Source: Rubrimonas cliftonensis (GTDB taxonomy: Bacteria > Pseudomonadota > Alphaproteobacteria > Rhodobacterales > Rhodobacteraceae). From it: a DNA stretch of 64,000 bases. The translations under genes were made by a program, and so were the position numbers. Within the stretch, counting starts at the first letter, position 1. Each line of letters starts with the position of its first letter. The DNA lies in assembly GCF_900107585.1 (NCBI RefSeq), contig NZ_FNQM01000014.1:33739-97738 (forward strand), given 5' to 3'. The notes below the pieces were generated by a model. It was not told where the DNA came from and ran no database searches. It saw nothing but the letters and a program-made list of their open reading frames with translations. Of the stretch, positions 1 through 7,782 are shown piece by piece.

Positions 1-136
1 CGCCTTTGCGCAGGCGTTCCTCGAAGGACGCGGCGTGACAGAGGGCGCGCGCGCCGGCCGCGCCGCCGACGAGGTGCGCGCCCTCGCGGCCGAGATCCTC
101 GCGGAGCTGGAGCGCGAGCCGCCGCGGCGCCGCTGA
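1..136 (+). CDS. C-terminal end of an unidentified protein (partial)
   Basis: A reading frame is already open at the left edge (codons begin at base 2) and ends with TGA at 134-136, leaving 44 residues. The tail is Ala/Arg/Glu-rich, contains the stretch AAEILAELERE, which is likely helical, and ends in a basic PPRRR. It converges on the ligase gene ending at 153. The fragment is too short to assign a family; it is called because codon choice is strongly GC-biased at third positions and the frame runs unbroken to the edge. Confidence 0.45.
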   Translation, partial: AFAQAFLEGRGVTEGARAGRAADEVRALAAEILAELEREPPRRR

Positions 137-152
137 GCGGGGCGCGTCGCGC

Positions 153-1382
153 TCAGTCGTAGTTGCGCTGGTCGTCGATCACCTTGCCGTCGTTGGGCAG
201 GTCGCCCGGCTCCACCAGCCGCACGGCGCCGTGCAGCTTCACGGTCTGGTGCAGCGTCTCGCCGAGCGCCGCCGCGAGGCCCTCGCTGGGATGGGCGGTC
301 TCCACCGCCAGTTCGAAGACGTCCTTCTCCCCGTCGCGCGCGATGGTGATGCGGGCGCGCAGGGCCTCCCTGTGGCGGGCGAGGACGGCGGCGACCTGCT
401 CGGGCCGCACGAACATGCCCTTGATCTTGGCCGTCTGGTCGGCGCGGCCCATCCATCCCCTGATGCGCATGTTGGTGCGGCCGCAGGGGCTCTGGCCGGG
501 CAGCACGGCTGAGAGGTCGCCGGTCGCGAAGCGGATCAGCGGATAGTCGGCGTTCAGCGCGGTCACGACGACCTCGCCGACCTCGCCATCGGGCGCGGGG
601 TCGCCGGTGCCCGGGCGCACGATCTCCACGATCACGCCCTCGTCGACGATCATGCCCTCCATCGCCTCCGACTCATAGGCGACGAGGCCGAGCTCGGCGG
701 TGGCGTAGCATTGCAGGCAGCGCACGCCGCGGTCGGCGTACTCCTGGCGCAGCGACGGAAACAGCGCGCCGCCCGAGACCGCCGCCTTCCGGATCGAGAG
801 CTTGCGGCCCATCTCGTCGGCCCGGTCGAGGATGATCTTCAGGAAGTCGGGCGTGCCGACATAGGCGGTGGCGCCGACGCGGCTGGCGACCTCCACCTGC
901 TGCTCGGTCTGTCCGGGGCCGGCGGGGATGCACGCGGCGGAGATGGCGGCGATGGCGCTCTCCATCATGTGCCCGGCCGGGGTGAGGTGATAGGCGAAGC
1001 AGTTCTGCACGATGTCGCCCATGCCGAAGCCAGCGGCGTGCAGGAACCGGCCGAGGCGCCACCAGTCGCGCCCGTCGCCGCCGGGCTCGAGGATGGGGCC
1101 CGGCGACATGAAGATCCGCGCCGTGTGGTAGGGCGCGCGGGTGGCGAGCCCGGCGAAGGGCGGGTCGGCCGCCTGCATCGCCGGCAGGTCGGACTTGCGC
1201 AGGATCGGCAGCGCGGCCAGCGCGCGGCGATTGATGACGGCGTCCACGTCCACGCCGCCCAGATGGTCGAGCATCCCCGGCGCGTGGTCGAGCGCGAACT
1301 CCAGCACCCGGCGCAGCTCGGCGAACTGCTCGGCGGCGCGGTCGGCCGGATCGCGGATCTCCAGAAAATCGAAATGGCTCAT
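153..1382 (-). CDS. Phenylacetate-CoA ligase-like AMP-forming acyl-CoA ligase
   Basis: A protein of 409 residues resembling the PaaK branch of the ANL (adenylate-forming) enzymes, which activate aryl or other carboxylic acids with ATP and CoA. It shows the PaaK-type centre (CYATAELGLVAYE), the adenylate-binding turn (RFATGDLSAVL) and the C-terminal AMP-binding lid with RIRGWMGRADQTAKIKG, where the conserved lysine sits. It lacks a membrane segment or signal peptide and should be cytosolic. It is the last gene of the LIV-type ABC operon, 84 bp after livF. The context suggests that the imported acid, or a product of it, is charged with CoA here. The substrate cannot be read from the sequence; aromatic acid is the leading guess because of the PaaK similarity. 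Confidence 0.85.
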   Translation of the reverse strand: MSHFDFLEIRDPADRAAEQFAELRRVLEFALDHAPGMLDHLGGVDVDAVINRRALAALPILRKSDLPAMQAADPPFAGLATRAPYHTARIFMSPGPILEPGGDGRDWWRLGRFLHAAGFGMGDIVQNCFAYHLTPAGHMMESAIAAISAACIPAGPGQTEQQVEVASRVGATAYVGTPDFLKIILDRADEMGRKLSIRKAAVSGGALFPSLRQEYADRGVRCLQCYATAELGLVAYESEAMEGMIVDEGVIVEIVRPGTGDPAPDGEVGEVVVTALNADYPLIRFATGDLSAVLPGQSPCGRTNMRIRGWMGRADQTAKIKGMFVRPEQVAAVLARHREALRARITIARDGEKDVFELAVETAHPSEGLAAALGETLHQTVKLHGAVRLVEPGDLPNDGKVIDDQRNYD

Positions 1383-1466
1383 GGCGCCGCGTCTCCCCCC
1401 GGCCTGCAGGCGCAGAGCCTTGCGGGGCCCGCGTTCAGATATGGTTAGCGATGTCGGGCGATCCGC

Positions 1467-2300
1467 TCAACTGAGCCAGCGCTTGCGGCGGCGGTAGCTG
1501 CGCACGTCGCGGAAGCTCTTGCGGCCCTCTTCGGACATGCCGAGGTAGAACTCCTTGACGTCGGGGTTCTCGCGCAGCTGGGCGGCGGGGCCGTCCATCA
1601 CGACGCGGCCCGACTCCAGGATGTAGCCGTAATGGGCGTAGCGCAGGGCGACGTTTGTGTTCTGCTCGGCGAGCAGGAAGCTGACGCCCTGCTCCTCGTT
1701 CAGCCGCTTCACGATGCCGAAGATCTGCTCCACGAGCTGCGGCGCCAGCCCCATCGACGGCTCGTCGAGCAGGATGGTCTGGGGGCGGCTCATCAGGGCG
1801 CGGCCGATGGCGCACATCTGCTGTTCGCCGCCGGAGGTGTAGCCGGCCTGCGAGCGCCGGCGCTCCTTCAGCCGCGGGAAGTAGTCGTAGACGAGGTCGA
1901 GGTCGCGCGCGATGGCGGCGCGGCCGTCGCCGCGCGTGTAGGCGCCGGCGAGCAGGTTCTCCTCGACGGTGAGATGGGCGAAGCAGTGCCGCCCCTCCAT
2001 CACCTGGATCACGCCCTTGCGCACGAGTTCCGACGGGTTGAGCCCGGCGATCGGCTCTCCGCGATAGGTGATCGAGCCCTTGGTGATCTCGCCGCGCTCG
2101 GACTGGAGCAGGCTGGAGATCGCCTTGAGCGTGGTGGTCTTGCCCGCCCCGTTGCCGCCGAGCAGCGCGGTGATCCCGCCGCGCGGCACCGAGAGGCTGA
2201 CGCCCTTCAGCACCAGAACGACGTGATTGTAGATCACCTCGATGTTGCTGACCAAAAGCAGCGTCTCGGCGGCGTCGGAGGTCTCGGCGAGGGCGGCCAT
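1467..2300 (-). CDS. livF: LIV-type ABC transporter ATP-binding protein (LivF-like)
   Basis: A 277-residue ABC ATPase of the LivF class, one of the two nucleotide-binding subunits of a HAAT-family importer. Walker A is GGNGAGKTT (residues about 48-56). The signature is YTSGGEQQM, with an E in place of the usual Q that LivF proteins commonly carry, followed by Walker B TILLDEPSMGL and the switch histidine region replaced by LLAEQN, also typical of LivF. The ATG start at 2300 gives a 15-20 residue N-terminal extension before the ABC core, which is slightly long for the family. It follows the substrate-binding protein in the same operon and precedes the PaaK-like ligase. Confidence 0.93.
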   Translation of the reverse strand: MAALAETSDAAETLLLVSNIEVIYNHVVLVLKGVSLSVPRGGITALLGGNGAGKTTTLKAISSLLQSERGEITKGSITYRGEPIAGLNPSELVRKGVIQVMEGRHCFAHLTVEENLLAGAYTRGDGRAAIARDLDLVYDYFPRLKERRRSQAGYTSGGEQQMCAIGRALMSRPQTILLDEPSMGLAPQLVEQIFGIVKRLNEEQGVSFLLAEQNTNVALRYAHYGYILESGRVVMDGPAAQLRENPDVKEFYLGMSEEGRKSFRDVRSYRRRKRWLS

Positions 2301-2448
2301 GCGGGGTCTCCTGCTGCGGGTGCCGATGCGGCGGAGCCGGGCGCTCCGGAGGCGCCCTCCGCCGGGCGCTCCCCCGAAGGCGGGCGGCCCCGGCGCGGAG
2401 GCCGGGGCGGCGCATCTCTCAACGGCGGCGCCGTGACGGGCCGCGCCT

Positions 2449-3732
2449 TCAGTTGCAGTCGCGCGGCGTGATGCCAGCCTCGGACGCGTAGGCGCTGCTG
2501 TCGGCCTCGATCAGGGGGTCGATCACCTCGCGGTCGCTGTCGATGAAGTCGGTGATGATCGACCACTTCCGGTCGGCCGCGCTCCACTGCTGGATCATGC
2601 CCTTGCCGGGGCCGCCATGGTTGGCGCAGCTCACCTTCACCGGAACGGTGAAGTTCGGCAGGCCGAGTTCGGCGAGCCGCGCCTCGTCGACGTCGAGCGC
2701 CTCCATCCCGTCGCGCATCATCTCGGGCGTGATGGCGGAGACGCCGTGCATCTCCTGCGCCGTGCGCGCCGCCTCGGCCGCCCACATCGCCGCGACGAGG
2801 CCGCGGTTGTAGAGCACGGTGCCGAGGTTGGAGCCGTCGCCGGCCGCCTTGCCCGTGTCCACGACATGCCTGCGGATCTCGTCGTAGATCGGGAAGTCGT
2901 CGCCCACGCCGTGGAAGGTGACCGCCTTGTAGCCGTCGGCGCCGTCGCCCGCAGGGATCACGTCATTCTCCGAGGCCGACCACCAGACGCCGATGAAGCG
3001 GTCCATCGGGAAGCGGATCGACGCGGCCTCCTGCACGGCGACCTGGTTCATCACGCCCCAGCCCCACATCGTCACGAAGTCGGGCCGGTCGCGGCGCACC
3101 TGCAGCCATGTCGCCTTCTGCTCCTGGCCGGGGTGGTCGACGGGCAGCAGCGACAGCTCGAAGCCGTGCTTCTCGGCGAGGCTCTCCAGCGTGCGGATCG
3201 GCTCCTTGCCGTAGGCGCTGTTGTGGTAAACGAGCGCGACCTTCTTGCCCTGAAGCGAGCCGCCCTCGACGTCGAGCATGTGCTTGACGATCACCGATGC
3301 GGCGTCCCAGTAGGTGCCGGGATAGTTGAAGATGTAGGGGAACACCGCGCCGTTCGCCGCGGAGGTGCGGCCGTATCCCATGGTGTGCAGCGGGATCTTG
3401 TCCTGCGTCGCCTTGGGGATCAGCTGGTAGGTGATGCCGGTGGAGAGCGGCTGGTAGACGAGCACGCCCTCGCCCTTGGTGCTCTCGTAGCACTCCACGC
3501 CCTGTTCGGTGTTGTAGGCGGTCTCGCAGGTAAGGTAGCGGATCGGCTCGCCGCCGATGCCGCCGTCGCGCTCCTGCAGCAGCGTGAAATAGTCGGCGTA
3601 GCCGTCGGCGAAGGGGATGCCGTTGGGCGCATAGGGCCCGGTGCGGTAGTCGAGGCCGGCGAACACCAGTTCGGCGCTGGCGGGGCCGGCGAGGGCGGTC
3701 GCGGCGATGAACGCGGCGATGGTCTTTTTCAT
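2449..3732 (-). CDS. LIV-type ABC transporter periplasmic substrate-binding protein
   Basis: A 427-residue periplasmic ligand-binding protein of the peripla_BP_6 (LivJ/K-like) type. The start at 3732 gives a clean signal peptide (MKKTIAAFIAATALAGPASA, probable cleavage after Ala20). The frame extends further upstream, but that part is antisense-like shadow of livM. The sequence includes the two Rossmann-like lobes (KKVALVYHNSAYGKEPIRTL and DFVTMWGWGVMNQVAVQEA). The protein is larger than classical LivJ (about 370), as is usual in the aromatic or amide-acid binding branch. It lies between livM and livF. Ligand unknown; the two CoA ligases in the operon suggest a carboxylic acid. Confidence 0.92.
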   Translation of the reverse strand: MKKTIAAFIAATALAGPASAELVFAGLDYRTGPYAPNGIPFADGYADYFTLLQERDGGIGGEPIRYLTCETAYNTEQGVECYESTKGEGVLVYQPLSTGITYQLIPKATQDKIPLHTMGYGRTSAANGAVFPYIFNYPGTYWDAASVIVKHMLDVEGGSLQGKKVALVYHNSAYGKEPIRTLESLAEKHGFELSLLPVDHPGQEQKATWLQVRRDRPDFVTMWGWGVMNQVAVQEAASIRFPMDRFIGVWWSASENDVIPAGDGADGYKAVTFHGVGDDFPIYDEIRRHVVDTGKAAGDGSNLGTVLYNRGLVAAMWAAEAARTAQEMHGVSAITPEMMRDGMEALDVDEARLAELGLPNFTVPVKVSCANHGGPGKGMIQQWSAADRKWSIITDFIDSDREVIDPLIEADSSAYASEAGITPRDCN

Positions 3733-3773
3733 GCGTCTCTCCCTGTGTTGTCTTTGCGCCTTGGGGCGGGTGG

Positions 3774-4850
3774 TCAATGCGGAAACGGCCAGATGCGCAG
3801 ACGCTCCTTCACGATCGCCCAGAGCCGGGCGAGCCCGTGCGGCTCGGCGATCAGGAAGGTGATGATCAGCGCGCCGAAAGCCGTGATCTCGATGTACTTG
3901 GCGAAGGCGGTGCCGAGGTCGAAGCCATCCACCAGCACGGTCTTGAGCAGGATCGGCAGCAGCACGACGAAGCCCGCGCCGAGGAAGCTGCCCATCATCG
4001 AGCCCAGGCCCCCGATGATGATCATGAACATCACCTCGAAGGACGCGTTGATGCCGAACGCCTCGCCCACCTCGACGGCGCCGAACAGCACCGCGAAGTA
4101 GAGTGCGCCGGCCATGCCGATGTAGAAGGATGACACGCCGAAGGCGCTCAGCTTGGCCTTCAGCGGGTCCACGCCGATGATCTCGGCCGCGATGTCCATG
4201 TCGCGGATCGCCATCCAGCTCCGCCCGATGCGCCCGCGCAGCAGGTTCTTGGCGATGAGCCCGAACAGCACGACGAAGGCGAGGCAGAAGAGGTAGGTCG
4301 CCCACGGGTCCGTCGCCGGCCCGGTGACGGGCACGCCGAAGGCGAAGCGCTCCGGCGCCGTGATCTGGCCGGTGGCGGAGTAGTTGTAGAACCACGGGAT
4401 CTTGTTGAACAGCCAGACGAGGAAGAACTGCGCCGCCAGCGTCGCCACCGCGAGGTAGAACCCCTTGATGCGCAGGGAGGGCAGGCCGAAAAGCATCCCC
4501 ACCATCGCCGTGATCAGCCCGGACGTGATCACTACGAGGCTCATGTCGAGGGACGGGAAGGCGGTCATCAGCTTGTAGGCGCTGTAGGCGCCCACCGCCA
4601 TGAAGCCGCCGGTGCCGAGGCTGACCTGCCCGCAATAGCCCGTGAGGATGTTCAGCCCGATCGCCGCCAGCGCATAGACGAGGAACGGCAGCAGGATCGA
4701 CTTCTCCCAGTAGTCGTCGATCAGGAACGGGACGACGAGAAAGGCGACGGCCATCAGCGCGAGGAACGCGAACCGGTCCTGCGCGATCGGGAAGATCTGC
4801 TGGTCGTCGGCGTAGCTCGTCTTGAAGTCGCCGGTCTCGCGGTAGATCAC
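3774..4850 (-). CDS. livM: LIV-type ABC transporter permease (LivM-like)
   Basis: A 358-residue inner-membrane permease with about nine hydrophobic segments, beginning around residue 25 (FAFLALMAVAFLVVPFLI). The LivM EAA-like loop (MAIRDMDIAAEIIGVDPLKAKLSAF) is clear, as is the GYCGQVSLGTGGFMAVGAY motif near the first helices. The start is the GTG at 4850 (VIYRETGDFK), whose bases overlap the TGA of the upstream 37-residue ORF (GTGA), indicating translational coupling. Longer upstream reading in this frame is a shadow of livH. It pairs with LivH to form the translocation channel. Confidence 0.93.
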   Translation of the reverse strand: MIYRETGDFKTSYADDQQIFPIAQDRFAFLALMAVAFLVVPFLIDDYWEKSILLPFLVYALAAIGLNILTGYCGQVSLGTGGFMAVGAYSAYKLMTAFPSLDMSLVVITSGLITAMVGMLFGLPSLRIKGFYLAVATLAAQFFLVWLFNKIPWFYNYSATGQITAPERFAFGVPVTGPATDPWATYLFCLAFVVLFGLIAKNLLRGRIGRSWMAIRDMDIAAEIIGVDPLKAKLSAFGVSSFYIGMAGALYFAVLFGAVEVGEAFGINASFEVMFMIIIGGLGSMMGSFLGAGFVVLLPILLKTVLVDGFDLGTAFAKYIEITAFGALIITFLIAEPHGLARLWAIVKERLRIWPFPH

Positions 4851-4960
4851 GCGCGCTCTCCCCTTCGCGCGGCGCGGCGGCGCAGGGCGCGCAGACCGCC
4901 GCGCAGCATCACCAGCAGCCCGAGGACGACGATGGCGGCGAGCAGGAAATGGATGGTCAT
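4847..4960 (-). CDS. Small single-span membrane protein inside the LIV operon
   Basis: A 37-codon ORF, too short for standard ORF cut-offs, that exactly fills the gap between livH and livM. ATG at 4960 lies three bases after the livH stop (TGAGCCATG). Its TGA overlaps the livM GTG start by four bases. The product begins with one hydrophobic helix (MTIHFLLAAIVVLGLLVMLR) followed by a strongly basic tail of ten Arg residues, giving an N-out or N-in single-span topology with a cytoplasmic positive tail. I do not recognise a family. The perfect coupling at both ends argues that it is translated; it may be a LivHM assembly factor or simply a coupling peptide. Function unknown. Confidence 0.6.
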   Translation of the reverse strand: MTIHFLLAAIVVLGLLVMLRGGLRALRRRAARRGERA

Positions 4961-4963
4961 GGC

Positions 4964-6007
4964 TCAGACCCTCTCGATGATCTTCTCGCCGAACAGTCCC
5001 TGCGGACGCACGAGCAGGAACGCCAGCGCCAGGACATACGCAAACCAGTTCTCGATGGCGGTGAACCAGGAGGCGTTGAGGCCGAACAGCGCGTTCATCA
5101 CTTCGCCGAGGTAGATCTCGGCCCATTTCTCGCCGACGCCGATGATCAGCCCGCCGAGGATGGCGCCGGGGATCGAGGTGAAACCGCCGAGGATCAGCAC
5201 CGGCAGCGCCTTGAGCGCGATCAGCGCGAGGCTGAACTGAACGCCGGATTTCGAGCCCCACATGATCCCCGCCACCAGCGCCACGGCGCCGGCGATGGAC
5301 CAGACGATGACCCAGATGGTGCGCAGCGAGATGCCGACCGAGAGCGCCGCCTGGTGGTCGTCGGCCACCGCCCGCAGCGCCCGGCCGATGCGCGTGTACT
5401 GCGAGAAGAGCGACAGCGCGACCACCAGCACGGCGGCGACCGCGGCGGCCGCGATCTCCAGCTTCTCGACATAGAGGCCGTAGCCGTCGAGCAGGAAGTC
5501 CGACGCGCCGCGCGGCAGCCCGACGTCGAGCGGCTTGACGTCGGAGCCCCACAGGATGTCGCCGACCCCCTCCAGCACGAAGGCCAGCCCGATGGTCGCC
5601 ATGAACAGGATGATGGGCTCCTGATTGACGAGGTGGCGCAGCACGAAACGCTCCACCGCGAAGGCGACGGCGACCATCACGGCGACGGTCAGCGGTATGG
5701 CGAGAAACGCCGGCACGCCGAAATCGTTCATGAAGCCGGTCAGGAACAGGCCGGCGAACAGCGCCATCACCCCCTGACTGAAGTTGAAGATGCCGGATGA
5801 CTTGAAGATCAGGACGAAACCCAGCGCCACCAGCGAATACATCACGCCGGCCAGCAGCCCCGACAGCGTGACCTCGTAGAAGAACAGCCGGTCGCGCTCG
5901 TCGATCGACCCGAGCCAGAACAGCCCGTAGGCCGCGTAGGCGGCGAGCAGCAGCAGCCCCACGCCCTCGGGCGAGGCGAGCCGGAGGCGCGAGAGGCTTG
6001 CCATCAT
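4964..6007 (-). CDS. livH: LIV-type ABC transporter permease (LivH-like)
   Basis: A 347-residue inner-membrane permease of the LivH branch with eight or more hydrophobic segments. Diagnostic stretches are LVALGFVLIFKSSGIFNFSQG near residues 60-80, TIGLAFVLEGVGDILWG, and the C-terminal RPQGLFGEKIIERV, the usual LivH ending. ATG at 6007 overlaps the TGA of the ADP-ribosylglycohydrolase gene by four bases (ATGA). It works with LivM as the heterodimeric channel energised by LivF and LivG. Its stop is followed at once by the 37-residue ORF. Confidence 0.94.
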   Translation of the reverse strand: MMASLSRLRLASPEGVGLLLLAAYAAYGLFWLGSIDERDRLFFYEVTLSGLLAGVMYSLVALGFVLIFKSSGIFNFSQGVMALFAGLFLTGFMNDFGVPAFLAIPLTVAVMVAVAFAVERFVLRHLVNQEPIILFMATIGLAFVLEGVGDILWGSDVKPLDVGLPRGASDFLLDGYGLYVEKLEIAAAAVAAVLVVALSLFSQYTRIGRALRAVADDHQAALSVGISLRTIWVIVWSIAGAVALVAGIMWGSKSGVQFSLALIALKALPVLILGGFTSIPGAILGGLIIGVGEKWAEIYLGEVMNALFGLNASWFTAIENWFAYVLALAFLLVRPQGLFGEKIIERV

Positions 6008-6972
6008 GGCCGGGGCTCCTGTCGCGAGCGCAGCGCCGCGAGCGCCAGCGACTCCGCCCAGAGATCGGCGCCGTCGTCCAGCCGCAGCATCCAGTCCAGC
6101 GGGATCTCCGACGAGCCTCCGGCCACGCCTGCGGCGGCGAACACCGCGCCGACGATGGTGGCGCGGCCGCAGCTGTCGCCGGCGGCGCGGATGTTGGCCT
6201 CGACCGCGCCGCGATAGCCGCCGGCGTGGGCGAGGATGTGGAAGATCACCGGCGCGCTCTGGCGGATCGGGCAGGCGCGGCCCGCGACCCCGGCGAAGGC
6301 CGCCGCGTCGCCGCCGTCGAGGATCGCCGCCCGCAGCGCCTCCCGCTCCGCCCCCGAGGCGGCCGCGGCGCCGGCCTCCGCGGCTTCGCGCGGCGTCGCG
6401 CCGTCGATGGCCGCGCCGAGCGCCGCCATGACGGCGGGCGCGAAGGCGCGGGCGTCCGGATGGTTCGCGGTCGCGGCGAGGAACGCGTCCACATCCTGAA
6501 TGCCTGCGACGGCGGGGGCGACGAGGCGCGACAGGCCGGGGATCTGGTCGTCCTCGGCCCCTGCGGGCTCGCCCCCCCGCTCGATGTTGGCCAGCAGCAT
6601 CTTCGTGGGCCGGTCGGCGTAGCCGCGCCAGGCCCCGCAGGGGCCGAAGGCTGCGACGAAGCGGGCGGCGTGGTCCTGCGCGTCGAAGCCGCGGCGCGCG
6701 ATGATCGACTGCGCCGCGACGCGAAGCTGCGCGCCGTAATGCGAGACCTCGCCCGCCCGCTTGCCGCCATGGACGAACACGCCCTTGCAGCCCTCGAAAT
6801 CGGCCGCGTCCGGCGTGCGGAAGGCCAGAGGCGACAGGCTGGCGACGCGGTCGGCGTCATAGAGCCAGTGCAGGCCGAGCGCCGCGGCGTCGGCGGCGTA
6901 GGCCCCGAACAGCGCATAGGCGGCGCGCTCGCGCCGGGTGCCGCTCGCGACGCTTCTGGCAAGGCTATTCAT
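6004..6972 (-). CDS. ADP-ribosylglycohydrolase superfamily protein with altered metal motifs
   Basis: A 322-residue all-helical protein of the ADP-ribosyl-glycohydrolase/DraG/J1-crystallin superfamily. The N-terminal GAYAADAAALGLHW corresponds to the usual GxxxGDALG helix. The C-terminal GDSCGRATIVGAVFAA corresponds to the magnesium-binding GGDTDTxAxxxGA. The first Asp is kept but the DTDT core reads DSCGRA, so the canonical second metal ligand is missing. Active ADP-ribose hydrolysis is therefore doubtful. The gene overlaps livG by 8 bp and livH by 4 bp, so it is cotranscribed with the importer. It could be a diverged hydrolase, a regulator or a binding protein; the superfamily call is firm, the activity is not. 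Confidence 0.85.
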   Translation of the reverse strand: MNSLARSVASGTRRERAAYALFGAYAADAAALGLHWLYDADRVASLSPLAFRTPDAADFEGCKGVFVHGGKRAGEVSHYGAQLRVAAQSIIARRGFDAQDHAARFVAAFGPCGAWRGYADRPTKMLLANIERGGEPAGAEDDQIPGLSRLVAPAVAGIQDVDAFLAATANHPDARAFAPAVMAALGAAIDGATPREAAEAGAAAASGAEREALRAAILDGGDAAAFAGVAGRACPIRQSAPVIFHILAHAGGYRGAVEANIRAAGDSCGRATIVGAVFAAAGVAGGSSEIPLDWMLRLDDGADLWAESLALAALRSRQEPRP

Positions 6973-7780
6973 GGGCCACTCCGAGATAGGCGTCGATGAC
7001 TTCGGGATTGGCGCGCACCTCGGCGGGCGCGCCGTCGCCGATCTTGCGGCCGTAGTCGAGCACCACGACGCGGTCGCTGAGGTCCATGACCACGCCCATG
7101 TCGTGCTCGATCAACGCGATGGTGGTGCCGAACTCGTCGTTCACGTCGAGGATGAAGCGCGACATGTCCTCCTTCTCCTCGACGTTCATGCCCGCCATCG
7201 GCTCGTCGAGCAGCAGGAGTTTCGGCTCCGCGGCGAGCGCGCGGCCCAGTTCGACGCGCTTCTGCAGGCCGTAGGGAAGGGCGCCGACGGGCTTCTTGCG
7301 GATGTGCTGGATCTCCAGGAAGTCGATGATCCTCTCCACGGCCTCGCGATGCGCGATCTCCTCGGCCTCGGCCGGCCCCTTCCACAGCGCCTGCCACAGC
7401 ATGTTGCGCCGCATCATCGTCAGCCGCCCGGTCATGATGTTGTCGAGCGTGCTCATGCCCTTGAACAGCGCGATGTTCTGGAACGTGCGGGCGAGGCCCT
7501 GGCGCGCGATCTGGTGCGGGCGCATCGGGCGGCGCTTCTCGCCGCGGAACCAGACCTCGCCCTCCTGCGGGTGGTAGAAGCCCGAGATGACGTTGAGCAT
7601 CGAGGACTTGCCGGCGCCGTTCGGCCCGATGATGGCGCGGATCTCGCCTTCGCGGATGTCGAAGCTGATGTTCTTCAGCGCCTCAACGCCGCCGAAGCGC
7701 AGGGTGATGTTCTTCACCTCCAGAAGCGTACCGCCGGCCTGGCGCCCGCCCGACAGGTGGGCGGCGAGCTGCGCGTCCAT
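6965..7780 (-). CDS. livG: LIV-type ABC transporter ATP-binding protein (LivG-like)
   Basis: A 271-residue ABC ATPase of the LivG class. Walker A GPNGAGKSS lies at about residues 53-61. The LivG-specific LARTFQNIALFKGMSTLDNIM follows the Q-loop, and Walker B is LLLLDEPMAGMN with the switch ALIEHDMGVVMDLSD. The characteristic LivG ending DAYLGVAHE is present. The ATG at 7780 is chosen; an in-frame GTG two codons upstream at 7786 would overlap the TGA of the upstream acyl-CoA ligase (GTGA) and may be the true coupled start. Its last 8 bp overlap the ADP-ribosylglycohydrolase gene. Confidence 0.94.
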   Translation of the reverse strand: MDAQLAAHLSGGRQAGGTLLEVKNITLRFGGVEALKNISFDIREGEIRAIIGPNGAGKSSMLNVISGFYHPQEGEVWFRGEKRRPMRPHQIARQGLARTFQNIALFKGMSTLDNIMTGRLTMMRRNMLWQALWKGPAEAEEIAHREAVERIIDFLEIQHIRKKPVGALPYGLQKRVELGRALAAEPKLLLLDEPMAGMNVEEKEDMSRFILDVNDEFGTTIALIEHDMGVVMDLSDRVVVLDYGRKIGDGAPAEVRANPEVIDAYLGVAHE

Positions 7781-7782
7781 GT

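Noticed and set aside
1632..2471. Plus-strand frame opposite livF
   Set aside because: livF carries all ABC motifs on the minus strand; the plus frame has no features.
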